Assembly (NCBI RefSeq): GCF_000513895.2
Contig: NZ_CP165782.1
Coordinates: 3,377,501 to 3,441,500 of the forward strand
DNA: 64,000 nt
Source of the DNA: Ensifer sp. WSM1721
Lineage (GTDB): Bacteria > Pseudomonadota > Alphaproteobacteria > Rhizobiales > Rhizobiaceae
Reading direction: 5' to 3'
The notes below the pieces were generated by a model that worked only from the letters and a program-made list of their open reading frames with translations, made no database searches and had not been told where the DNA came from. The stretch's first letter is position 1. Each line of letters opens with the position of its first letter. Position numbers and translations under genes: made by a program. This document shows positions 18,593 through 28,623 of the stretch, in pieces.

Positions 18593-18611
18593 TTGTAATG
18601 TATCTTTACAA
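18593..18611 (+). promoter_or_regulatory. Dyad TTGTA-N9-TACAA upstream of the TetR gene
   Basis: Five-base perfect arms (TTGTA 18593-18597, TACAA 18607-18611) with a nine-base spacer. This matches the dyads at 10578-10598 and 24126-24148. It lies between the divergent binding-protein and TetR genes. Confidence 0.5.
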
Positions 18612-18659
18612 AGCCGCATCGAGTGCCGCCAAAGGCAAGATGTGCCGGAGGTGCTGTGA

Positions 18660-19331
18660 ATGGACAAGATGCAAGAGGACGTCAGGCGCAGGGCGGGCGG
18701 TCGTGCCGAGCGGCCCACGCAGCGCGATCCCGAGCGCACGCGCGCCTCGATCCTCGCCGCCGCCACGAAGGAGTTTGCGGAGAACGGGATCGGCGGGGCG
18801 CGGGTCGACGCGATCGCCGAGCGCGCGGGCACCAACAAGCGCATGCTCTATCATTATTTCGGCGACAAGGAGCAGCTTTACCTCGCCGTTCTGGAAGAGG
18901 CCTATGTCGGCATCAGAACGGCGGAAAAATCGGTCAATCTCAGTGACTTGGAGCCGGAGCAAGGCATAGCGGAACTCGCCATGTTCACCTGGAGGTATTT
19001 CCTGGAGCACCCGGAATTCCTGAGCCTGCTCGGCACCGAGAACCTGCATCGCGCCCGTTGGCTGCGCCAGTCGACGCGGCTCAAGGAACTGCATTCGCAC
19101 TTCATCGGCAAACTGTCCGACTTGCTCGACCGCGGCAAGGCGAAGGGTCTCTTCCGGGCGGACATCGACCCGCTGAACGTCTATCTGACCATCGCGGCGC
19201 TCGGTTATTTCTACGTCTCGAACCAGTACACGCTCTCGACCATCTTCGGCCGCGACCTCATGGACGAGGCCAATATCGAGGCCTGGGAGCGTCACATCGT
19301 CCACGTGACCCTGGCATCCATCAGGCGCTGA
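18660..19331 (+). CDS. TetR/AcrR-family transcriptional regulator
   Basis: A 223-residue regulator. The N-terminal HTH spans about 25-70 (RASILAAATKEFAENGIGGARVDAIAERAGTNKRMLYHYFGDKEQLY); the C-terminal ligand domain resembles the TetR C-33 type. GGAGGTG 6 bases before ATG 18660 supports the start. It is divergent from the ABC transporter operon and followed in the same direction by the plus-arm catabolic genes. Near-identical palindromes lie in both flanking promoter regions, so it is the best candidate regulator of the locus. The inducer is presumably the imported sugar or a product. Confidence 0.92.
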   Translation: MDKMQEDVRRRAGGRAERPTQRDPERTRASILAAATKEFAENGIGGARVDAIAERAGTNKRMLYHYFGDKEQLYLAVLEEAYVGIRTAEKSVNLSDLEPEQGIAELAMFTWRYFLEHPEFLSLLGTENLHRARWLRQSTRLKELHSHFIGKLSDLLDRGKAKGLFRADIDPLNVYLTIAALGYFYVSNQYTLSTIFGRDLMDEANIEAWERHIVHVTLASIRR

Positions 19332-19355
19332 ATCGATCCGATGTCGTTTTTTCTG

Positions 19356-19402
19356 TTGACAAGTGTGTTTTTCGTCTGTCACAAAGTAACCGTTTAGTTA
19401 CT
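19356..19402 (+). promoter_or_regulatory. Promoter and TetR-type operator of the plus-arm catabolic operon
   Basis: TTGACA at 19356-19361 is a consensus -35; the -10 is weak (around 19379-19384). The palindrome AGTAAC-N6-GTTACT at 19385-19402 overlaps the expected transcription start. A near copy lies at 18519-18537 before the transporter operon. Confidence 0.7.
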
Positions 19403-19454
19403 GGCTTGGGAGGGCTGGTCCGCTCCCTTGGAAAGCCTGGCAGGAGGAGACCGC

Positions 19455-20603
19455 ATGCCGCGTTTGGGGATCATATTGCACGGCGTCACCGGCCGGATGG
19501 GATATAACCAGCATCTGGTGCGCTCTATTCTGGCCATCCGCGATCAGGGCGGGCTAACGCTCAAATCCGGTGAGCGGCTGGAGATCGATCCGATCATTGT
19601 CGGGCGTAACCGCGACAAGATCGAGCAATTGGCCAAGCGTCATAACATCGCTCGCTGGTCGACCGACCTCGACGCCGCACTCGCCGATGCAAACGATCAG
19701 ATATTCTTCGATGCCGGCACGACGCTGATGCGTGCCGAGCTGATCGGCAGGGCGCTCGACGCCGGCAAGCACGTCTATTGCGAGAAGCCGATTTCGGATG
19801 ATCTGAGGACCGCGGTGAAGCTCGCCAGAAAGGCGCGGAGCTCAGGCCTCAAGCACGGCGTGGTGCAGGACAAACTGTTCCTGCCCGGCCTGCGCAAGCT
19901 CGCGCTCCTCCGGGACTCCGGCTTCTTCGGAAAGATTCTCTCGGTGCGCGGCGAATTCGGCTACTGGGTCTTCGAGGGTGACTGGGGCGTTCCGGCGCAG
20001 CGGCCCTCGTGGAACTATCGCAAGCAGGACGGCGGCGGCATCATCCTCGATATGCTCTGCCACTGGCGCTATGTGCTCGACAATCTCTTCGGAGAGGTTA
20101 AGGCCGTCTCTTGCCTCGGTGCAACGCATATCCCGAGCCGCATCGACGAGCAGGGCCGCGCCTATGACTGCGACACCGACGATGCGGCTTACGCCACCTT
20201 CGAGCTCGAAGGTGGCGTGGTCGCCCAGATCAATTCCTCCTGGGTGGTCAGAGTGCGTCGCGACGATCTCGTCACCTTCCAGGTCGACGGAACGCACGGC
20301 TCGGCCGTCGCCGGCCTCACGAAGTGCTGGACCCAGCACCGCGTCAACACGCCGAAACCGGTGTGGAACCCGGATCAGCCGCAGACGATCGATTTCTATA
20401 AGACCTGGGACGAGGTGCCGGACACTCAGATCTTCGACAACGGTTTCAAGGCACAGTGGGAGATGTTCCTGCGCCATGTCGCCGAGGACGCTCCCTGGCC
20501 CTACGGCCTCGAGGCCGGCGCAAAGGGTGTCCAGCTTGCCGAACTAGGCCTCAAATCCTGGGCCGAGCGCCGCTGGCTCGACGTTCCGGCGCTGGAGTTC
20601 TGA
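19455..20603 (+). CDS. Gfo/Idh/MocA-family oxidoreductase
   Basis: A 382-residue protein with a Rossmann start LGIILHGVTGRMGYNQHLVRSIL, an EKP motif CEKPISD near residue 109, and a C-terminal domain with DGGGIILDMLCHWRYVLDNLFG. The long N-terminal loop GVTGRMGYNQH is unlike the usual GxGxxG spacing and may mark a distinct subfamily. ATG 19455 is supported by AGGAGGAG; an in-frame TTG at 19428 lacks one. It is the first gene of a five-gene plus-strand set and sits behind the TetR operator. It may introduce or remove a keto group on the sugar. Confidence 0.88.
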   Translation: MPRLGIILHGVTGRMGYNQHLVRSILAIRDQGGLTLKSGERLEIDPIIVGRNRDKIEQLAKRHNIARWSTDLDAALADANDQIFFDAGTTLMRAELIGRALDAGKHVYCEKPISDDLRTAVKLARKARSSGLKHGVVQDKLFLPGLRKLALLRDSGFFGKILSVRGEFGYWVFEGDWGVPAQRPSWNYRKQDGGGIILDMLCHWRYVLDNLFGEVKAVSCLGATHIPSRIDEQGRAYDCDTDDAAYATFELEGGVVAQINSSWVVRVRRDDLVTFQVDGTHGSAVAGLTKCWTQHRVNTPKPVWNPDQPQTIDFYKTWDEVPDTQIFDNGFKAQWEMFLRHVAEDAPWPYGLEAGAKGVQLAELGLKSWAERRWLDVPALEF

Positions 20604-20606
20604 GCC

Positions 20607-21770
20607 ATGGTCAGCGTCTCTCTTCCCCTCGACGGCAGGCTCGTTCGCTACGAACTCAAGGGCCGGCCGGTTCCGCTCAAGCAACGTGATTCGGCGGCAT
20701 TTCCGCGGGTCGCCTTCGCGGCGGCCCACGTCGTCGCCGATCCGCTGGCAGATAACGATCCGTGGCTGACGCCGGCGATCGATTGGGAGCGCACGCTTGC
20801 CTTCCGCCATCGCCTCTGGGATCTCGGGCTTGGCGTCGCCGAATCGATGGATACGGCGCAGCGCGGCATGGGGCTCGGCTGGCTCGAGGCGCGTGAGCTG
20901 ATCCGCCGCTCGCTTGCCGAAGCGCGCGGCCGATCGGGGGCGCTGATCGCCTGCGGCGCCGGCACCGATCATCTGGCGCCCGGGCCGGACGTGTCGATCG
21001 ACGATATCCTCAAGGCCTATGAGAGCCAGATGGAGGCGATCGAAGCCGAAGGAGGCCGCATCATTCTGATGGCGAGCCGGGCGCTCGCCGCCGCGGCAAG
21101 GGGGCCCGAGGATTATATCCGCGTCTACGACCGCGTTCTCTCGCAGGTGAAAGAGCCGGTGATCATCCACTGGCTCGGCGAGATGTTCGATCCGGCGCTC
21201 GAAGGCTATTGGGGCAATGCCGACCACATGGAGGCGATGAAGACCTGCCTTTCGGTGATCGAGGCGCATGCCGAGAAGGTCGACGGCATCAAGATCTCGC
21301 TCCTTTCCAAGGAGAAGGAGATCCTGATGCGGCGGCAATTGCCGAAAGGCGTGCGCATGTTTACGGGCGACGACTTCAACTACGCCGAGCTCATTGCCGG
21401 TGATGCCGAAGGATATTCGGACGCGCTGCTCGGCATTTTCGATGCGATTGCGCCGGTCGCCTCTGCGGCGCTCGAGGCGCTCGGCGAGGGGCGGAACGGC
21501 GAATTCTTCGAGCTGCTCGAACCGACGGTGCCCTTGTCGCGCCATATCTTCAAGGCGCCGACGCGTTTCTATAAGACCGGCGTCGTCTTCCTCGCTTATC
21601 TGAACGGCCTACAGGATCATTTCATCATGATCGGCGGCCAGCAGAGCGCCCGCTCGCTCGTCCATCTCGCCGAGCTCTTCCGTCTGGCGGACAAAGCCGG
21701 CGCTCTCGCCGATCCGGATCTCGCGGTTGCGCGGATGCAGCGCGTACTCGCCGTGCACGGTGTTGCGTGA
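20607..21770 (+). CDS. DUF993-family TIM-barrel protein (DapA-like)
   Basis: A 387-residue protein that reads like the DUF993 family, distant relatives of dihydrodipicolinate synthases. Recognisable segments are ESMDTAQRGMGLGW, IACGAGTDHL, EPVIIHWLGEMFDPALEGYWG and VDGIKISLLSKEKE, with a barrel lysine in GIKIS. The family has no well-established reaction; an aldolase or retro-aldol role is inferred from fold and neighbours. It begins 4 bases after the oxidoreductase stop, and its TGA overlaps a GTG of the next gene's frame. Confidence 0.8.
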   Translation: MVSVSLPLDGRLVRYELKGRPVPLKQRDSAAFPRVAFAAAHVVADPLADNDPWLTPAIDWERTLAFRHRLWDLGLGVAESMDTAQRGMGLGWLEARELIRRSLAEARGRSGALIACGAGTDHLAPGPDVSIDDILKAYESQMEAIEAEGGRIILMASRALAAAARGPEDYIRVYDRVLSQVKEPVIIHWLGEMFDPALEGYWGNADHMEAMKTCLSVIEAHAEKVDGIKISLLSKEKEILMRRQLPKGVRMFTGDDFNYAELIAGDAEGYSDALLGIFDAIAPVASAALEALGEGRNGEFFELLEPTVPLSRHIFKAPTRFYKTGVVFLAYLNGLQDHFIMIGGQQSARSLVHLAELFRLADKAGALADPDLAVARMQRVLAVHGVA

Positions 21771-21778
21771 GGCGCGGC

Positions 21779-23197
21779 ATGAGCGAAGCGCCGCGTGTCA
21801 GGCTCATCGAAGCGGAGATATTTGAGCGTCCGGTCGATTTCCGCTTCCCCTTCCGTTTCGGGGCGGCGCGTGTCGAGCGCGCTCCACAGGCCTTCGTTCG
21901 GGTTCGGATTGTCGACCAGTCCGGGCGCTCTGCCGCCGGCTGGGCGGCCGAGATGATGATGCCGAAATGGTTCGACAAGAGCCCGACGCTTTCGCCGGAC
22001 GACAATGTCGGGCAGCTTCTCACGTCGCTGCGTCTGGCGATCGAAGGGCTCAAATCCCAGTCCGCGAATACCGCCTTCGGCCTTCACGCCGCCGCCGAGG
22101 CCGATCATCACCGGATGGCGGCGAACGTAGGCCTTCCTGCGCTGGTCGCATCCTATGGCCTGGCGCTCGTCGACCGCGCCATCATCGACGCGCTGTGCAG
22201 GCTCGAGGCAACGAGTGCTGCCGCGGCCGTCAAGCACAATCTCCTCGGCATCACCGACGCAACCGCGCCCGATCTGGCGGGCTTCGATCTGCCGGGTTTT
22301 CTCTCGCGGATGGAGCCTTCGCCGCGCCTTGCGGTACGGCATACGATCGGTCTCGCCGACGCGCTTTCGGCAGCCGATATCGAGCCGGCGCAGCGACTGG
22401 ACGACGGCCTGCCGCAGACGTTGGAAGAGGTGATCGCCGCCTATGGTCACCGCTATTTCAAGATCAAGGTGTCCGGCCGTCCCGAACAGGATGTGGAACG
22501 TTTGCTCGCCATCACGGCGGTACTCGACCGTGCCGTCGGCGACTACCGGACGACGCTCGACGGCAACGAGCAGTTCGAAAGTGCCGACGCCGCGGTTGAG
22601 CTCCTCGAACGTGTGCAGAGAGAGCCGCGTCTCGCAAGGCTCCGCCACTCGCTTCTCTTCTTCGAACAGCCGATAGCGCGGGCCGAGGCGCTGTCGCGAT
22701 CGGTCGCCGCCGTAAGCGAACGAATACCGTTGGAGATAGACGAGTCCGACGGCGATGTCGGAGCGTTCCTGCGCGCCCGGGAGCTCGGCTATGCGGGCAT
22801 TTCGTCGAAGTCCTGTAAGGGCTTCTATCGGTCGCTGCTCAATCGCGCCCGGGTCGAGAAGTGGAATAGCGCGATCGGCTCTTCCCGCCATTTCATCTCG
22901 GCCGAGGACCTGACGACCCAGGGCGGCATCGGCCTGCAGCAAGACCTTGTCCTTGCCGCCCTCGTCGGCGCCGGGCACATCGAGCGCAACGGCCATCACT
23001 ATGTCGACGGCATGGCCGGCGCTCCGGCGAGCGAACAGGCCGCCTATCTCGCCGCCCATGGCGATCTTTACGAGAGCGGGAATGGCCGCGTGCGACTCGC
23101 GATCAAAAAGGGCGAGATCAGCTTTGCGTCCGTGTTGAAGGCGGTCGGTCTCGGCTCCGCGGTCGAGCCGGACTGGGCGGCTGTGTTGCGCTCATGA
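21779..23197 (+). CDS. Enolase-superfamily protein (mandelate racemase/muconate lactonizing-like)
   Basis: A 472-residue protein with the catalytic landmarks of the enolase superfamily in order: KIK in YFKIKVSG (about 229), metal ligands in TLDGNEQF (about 263), FFEQPI (about 297) and EIDESDG (about 323), and a second lysine in SSKSCKG (about 346). These fit alpha-proton abstraction, as in sugar-acid dehydratases and epimerases. The N-terminal capping domain is longer than usual for the family (typically 360-400 residues in all). ATG 21779 follows GAGG; GTG 21767 is an alternative. It overlaps the next gene's alternative start. Possibly a sugar-acid dehydratase in the local pathway. Confidence 0.78.
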   Translation: MSEAPRVRLIEAEIFERPVDFRFPFRFGAARVERAPQAFVRVRIVDQSGRSAAGWAAEMMMPKWFDKSPTLSPDDNVGQLLTSLRLAIEGLKSQSANTAFGLHAAAEADHHRMAANVGLPALVASYGLALVDRAIIDALCRLEATSAAAAVKHNLLGITDATAPDLAGFDLPGFLSRMEPSPRLAVRHTIGLADALSAADIEPAQRLDDGLPQTLEEVIAAYGHRYFKIKVSGRPEQDVERLLAITAVLDRAVGDYRTTLDGNEQFESADAAVELLERVQREPRLARLRHSLLFFEQPIARAEALSRSVAAVSERIPLEIDESDGDVGAFLRARELGYAGISSKSCKGFYRSLLNRARVEKWNSAIGSSRHFISAEDLTTQGGIGLQQDLVLAALVGAGHIERNGHHYVDGMAGAPASEQAAYLAAHGDLYESGNGRVRLAIKKGEISFASVLKAVGLGSAVEPDWAAVLRS

Positions 23198-23217
23198 GAA
23201 ATGGGGGAGGGAATCCA

Positions 23218-24042
23218 ATGCAGGTCGAGGGCCTTTCGATCAATCTTGCGACGATCCGCGAGCAGTGCGGCTTCGTCGAGGCCGTGGATATCTGCCTCAA
23301 GCACGGGATCACGGCGATCGCTCCCTGGCGCGACCAGGTGGCCGCGATCGGCCTCGAGGAGGCGGCCCGCATCGTCAAGGCCAACGGGCTCAAGCTCACC
23401 GGGCTTTGCCGCGGCGGCTTCTTTCCGGCCGGCGACGCGGCCGGGCGGGAAAAGACCCTTGACGACAACAGACGCGCCATCGACGAGGCGGCGGAGCTCG
23501 GTGCGGATTGTCTCGTGCTCGTCGTCGGCGGCTTGCCCGGTGGGTCGAAGAATATCGATGCGGCCCGGCGCATGGTCGAGGAGGGCATTGCCGCGGTCCT
23601 GCCGCATGCCCGCGCGGCGCAAGTGCCGCTCGCGATCGAGCCGCTGCACCCGATGTACGCCGCGGATCGTGCCTGCGTGAACACGCTCGGCCAGGCGCTT
23701 GACATCTGCGAAATGCTCGGCCGAGGCGTCGGTGTCGCGATCGACGTCTATCATGTCTGGTGGGATCCGGACCTCGCCAATCAGATCGCGCGCGCAGGCA
23801 GAATGGAGGCGATCCTTGCCCACCACATCTGCGATTGGCTGGTCCCGACCAGGGATATGCTCACGGACCGCGGCATGATGGGCGACGGCGTCATCGACCT
23901 CAAAGGCATCCGGCGCCGGATCGAAGCGGCCGGTTTCCATGGACCGCAGGAGGTGGAGATCTTTTCGGCCGAGAACTGGTGGAAGCGTCCGGCCGAAGAG
24001 GTGATCGCCACCTGTGTAGAGCGTTATCGAAGCTGCTGTTGA
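23218..24042 (+). CDS. Sugar phosphate isomerase/epimerase-like TIM-barrel protein (AP endonuclease family 2)
   Basis: A 274-residue xylose-isomerase-like barrel. Metal-binding segments are AIEPLHPMY (Glu), AIDVYHVWWDPDL (Asp/His), AHHICDW and EVEIFS (C-terminal Glu). Relatives include sugar epimerases, hydroxypyruvate isomerase, inosose dehydratase and keto-sugar lyases. ATG 23218 is chosen for GGGAGGG 6-8 bases upstream; ATG 23194 overlaps the previous stop (ATGA) and is in frame. Together with Gfo/Idh enzymes this fold often acts on keto-sugars, a plausible role here. Confidence 0.85.
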   Translation: MQVEGLSINLATIREQCGFVEAVDICLKHGITAIAPWRDQVAAIGLEEAARIVKANGLKLTGLCRGGFFPAGDAAGREKTLDDNRRAIDEAAELGADCLVLVVGGLPGGSKNIDAARRMVEEGIAAVLPHARAAQVPLAIEPLHPMYAADRACVNTLGQALDICEMLGRGVGVAIDVYHVWWDPDLANQIARAGRMEAILAHHICDWLVPTRDMLTDRGMMGDGVIDLKGIRRRIEAAGFHGPQEVEIFSAENWWKRPAEEVIATCVERYRSCC

Positions 24043-24125
24043 GAAGGGTGCTCGGCTATGTTCCTTACAAGTCGGTTCGCCAGATTGCCGACGGTCGCCT
24101 TGACTTTGGTGAAATCTGATCGGTA

Positions 24126-24148
24126 ACATGTATTATAAATTTACATGT
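24126..24148 (+). promoter_or_regulatory. Dyad ACATGTA-N9-TACATGT upstream of Gfo/Idh gene
   Basis: Perfect 7-base arms with a nine-base spacer, 59 bases before the ATG at 24207. The core TGTATT.T.AATTTACA also matches the dyad at 10578-10598, and the layout matches 18593-18611. It implies that the downstream gene has its own promoter within the same regulon. Confidence 0.6.
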
Positions 24149-24206
24149 CAGTATCGTTACCGCCGGTCGCGCGGCTTCACCCCAGACAGGATTGCGTGAG
24201 GAAATC

Positions 24207-25508
24207 ATGGACAACAAGCGTCGCTTTGCGCTGGTCGGCATCGGCAATCGCGGAACCACCATGTGGGGCAAGGACCTTCTCGCCGGCTGGCGCGGCCATG
24301 TCGATCTCGTCGCCATTGCCGATACGAATTCGCTGAGGGCCGAGCGGGCCCGCACGATGATCGCCACCAATGCGCCGATCTACGGCAATGTCGACACGAT
24401 GCTTGCCGAGGCGCGCCCGGATCTCGTCATCGTCTGCACCCCGGACGACACGCATGACGACATTGTCGTCAAGGCGCTCGAATCCGGCGCCGATGTCATC
24501 ACCGAAAAGCCGATGTCGACGACCGTCGAGAAGATCCGCCGCATCCTTGATGCCGAGAAGCGGACGGGCCGCCGGGTGGACGTCTCCTTCAATTACCGCT
24601 TCGCGCCAACGGCGGCGCGCATCAAGGAACTGCTCGCCGCCGGCGAGATCGGCCGCGTCACCTCGGTCGACTTCCATTGGTATCTCGATACAAGGCATGG
24701 AGCCGACTATTTCCGCCGCTGGCACGCCTATACGGAGCGCTCGGGCAGCCTCTTCGTCCACAAGGCGACGCACCATTTCGATCTCCTGAACTGGTATCTC
24801 GACAGCGATCCGGACGCGGTCACCGCCTTTGCCGACCTGCAGATGTACGGCCGCAAGGGCCCGTTCCGTGGGCCCCGCTGCAAGCTCTGTCGCCACAAGG
24901 GCGAGTGCGACTTCTATCTCGACCTCGAAGCCGATCCGTTCCTCGACGCGCTTTACGAGGAACCCTCCGAAATCGACGGCTATTTCCGCGACGGCTGCGT
25001 CTTCCGCGAGGACATCGATATCCCCGACACGATGGTCGCGAATATCCGCTACCGCAACGACGTTCACGTCTCTTACTCGCTCAACACCTTCCAGCCGATC
25101 GAGGGCCACCACATCGCCTTCAACGGCACGAAGGGCCGGATCGAGCTGCGCCAGTACGAGGACCAGCCGTGGGAGACGCCGCCGGAGGATGTTATCCTGC
25201 TCGTCCGCAATTTCCCCGCGGGCACGCCGGCGATGGAGCGCATCACGGTGCCGCATTTCCCGGGCGGGCACTATGGCGGCGACGATAGGTTGCGGAACAT
25301 GCTCTTTAAACCCGGCGCAAGCGACCCGCTCGGACAGCGGGCGGGCGCCCGCGCCGGCGCCATGTCCGTCCTCTGTGGCATCGCGGCACTTGAAAGTTCG
25401 CGCACGGGCAGGCTCGTGCGCCTCGCCGACCTGATGCCCGAATTGTTCGAGGATGAAGCGCAGCCGGTTCGTGAGGTTGCCGTACAATCGGCCGCCGCGC
25501 GTCGCTGA
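24207..25508 (+). CDS. Gfo/Idh/MocA-family oxidoreductase (long form)
   Basis: A 433-residue dehydrogenase. The Rossmann motif is LVGIGNRGTTMWG and the EKP motif is TEKPMST near residue 98; the C-terminal domain has GSLFVHKATHHFDLLNWYL. A cysteine-rich insert, CKLCRHKGECDF (about 229-240), is unusual and might bind metal or stabilise the fold. GAGGAAATC precedes ATG 24207, which is preferred over TTG 24192. It lies 164 bases after the previous gene behind its own operator-like dyad. It is the fourth Gfo/Idh enzyme of the locus. Confidence 0.87.
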   Translation: MDNKRRFALVGIGNRGTTMWGKDLLAGWRGHVDLVAIADTNSLRAERARTMIATNAPIYGNVDTMLAEARPDLVIVCTPDDTHDDIVVKALESGADVITEKPMSTTVEKIRRILDAEKRTGRRVDVSFNYRFAPTAARIKELLAAGEIGRVTSVDFHWYLDTRHGADYFRRWHAYTERSGSLFVHKATHHFDLLNWYLDSDPDAVTAFADLQMYGRKGPFRGPRCKLCRHKGECDFYLDLEADPFLDALYEEPSEIDGYFRDGCVFREDIDIPDTMVANIRYRNDVHVSYSLNTFQPIEGHHIAFNGTKGRIELRQYEDQPWETPPEDVILLVRNFPAGTPAMERITVPHFPGGHYGGDDRLRNMLFKPGASDPLGQRAGARAGAMSVLCGIAALESSRTGRLVRLADLMPELFEDEAQPVREVAVQSAAARR

Positions 25509-25602
25509 CGGTGGAGCGCACATCTGGCCTCCGGCAAGCTTCACCGGGGCGAGAGCGCTCGATCTTGCAGGCAAGCTATACGACTGGGATCATGCGCAGT
25601 GC

Positions 25603-25904
25603 TTAGAGGCTCGTGCGGGTGCGAATGGCGTCTGCGACACAGCCGACGATGAGCCCGAGCGTGCCGGCGAGCAGCACGAATTTTCCTACATTAACCACCC
25701 CATCCCAATAGCGCACCGGGATTTCCGCGTAAAATGGACTTAGCAAGGCGGCGGGCCTAGGACGAGCAACGATATAACTGTGGTCCAGTAGGGGGAGAAA
25801 CGCCGTGTGACTGCTTTCCAAATCGCGAGCAGCAACGCGGCCAGAAACAACGCATAGATAGAAATGATGAAGGCGTATTCGCTCCAAGTATCGACGTGTT
25901 CCAT
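25603..25904 (-). pseudogene. Small membrane protein gene with probable frameshift
   Basis: Two overlapping minus-strand frames look like halves of one protein of about 100 residues. The first begins MEHVDTWSEYAFIISIYALF (ATG 25904), has one or two hydrophobic segments, and ends at a TAA at 25740. The second continues with LLSPFYAEIPVRYWDGVVNV and a further segment, ending at 25603. One base change in the GCCCGCCGCC run near 25752-25761 would join them as ...LVLGPPPALLSPFYAEIP.... The organism may carry a broken gene, or the run may be a sequencing error. No family was recognised. The remaining bases of 25509-26099 hold no other gene that can be supported. Confidence 0.45.
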
Positions 25905-26042
25905 GTTCTTATTCCATGAACTGCAACTTGCGACAGCATACTGTGCAACAGTCGCAATGAATAGTAGCAGCGAACGCGGATCAGGAAAACGATGTGAGGT
26001 GTGCCGCCCACAACGCATGATCCAAAGCGCGCATTTTTGACC

Positions 26043-26073
26043 TTGAACCTCTAGTCGCTAGAGGACGTAGCCT
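26043..26073 (+). promoter_or_regulatory. MerR-type promoter of the metal ATPase
   Basis: TTGAAC (-35, 26043-26048) and TAGCCT (-10, 26068-26073) are separated by 19 bases, longer than the usual 17. Inside lies the palindrome CCTCTAG-TCG-CTAGAGG (26048-26064). This elongated spacer with a CTAGAGG-type dyad is the hallmark of CueR/ZntR/PbrR-class activation. No MerR-family gene lies in the window, so the regulator must be encoded elsewhere. Confidence 0.85.
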
Positions 26074-26099
26074 GCTCCCGAAGTCTGAAGGAGCAAGGC

Positions 26100-28373
<2,274 letters not shown>

Positions 28374-28471
28374 ACGGCCGATGGATGCCGGCAGGAAGGC
28401 CGAGAAACGCGAGCGCAACTCCATTCCCCGTGCTCCTTCACGCACAATCTCCCTGTGTATATTCGCGCTGG

Positions 28472-28497
28472 ACTCTCACCAGTGATGCGGTGAGAGT
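28472..28497 (+). other. Inverted repeat in the zntA-nucleoside transporter gap
   Basis: A perfect 9-bp stem ACTCTCACC / GGTGAGAGT with an 8-base loop. No T-run follows, so it is not a classical terminator. It could be a regulatory site or a relic of an intergenic repeat. Confidence 0.35.
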
Positions 28498-28550
28498 ATA
28501 AGGAGATCGCGATTGAGGGCTTTCGTGCCCAAAAATCGATGATAAACTTA

Positions 28551-28562
28551 TACCAAATGGTA
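28551..28562 (+). promoter_or_regulatory. Palindrome TACCAAATGGTA, candidate operator of the nucleoside operon
   Basis: TACCA-AA-TGGTA is a perfect dyad overlapping a TATACC sequence that could be a -10. It ends 4 bases before ATG 28567, so it favours the later start codon 28624. Confidence 0.4.
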
Positions 28563-28623
28563 AAAAATGCCGGCACGGTTTGGGAAGGGGCCGAAGCGGG
28601 CGGCAAGGGGATCGCAAGCCAAT

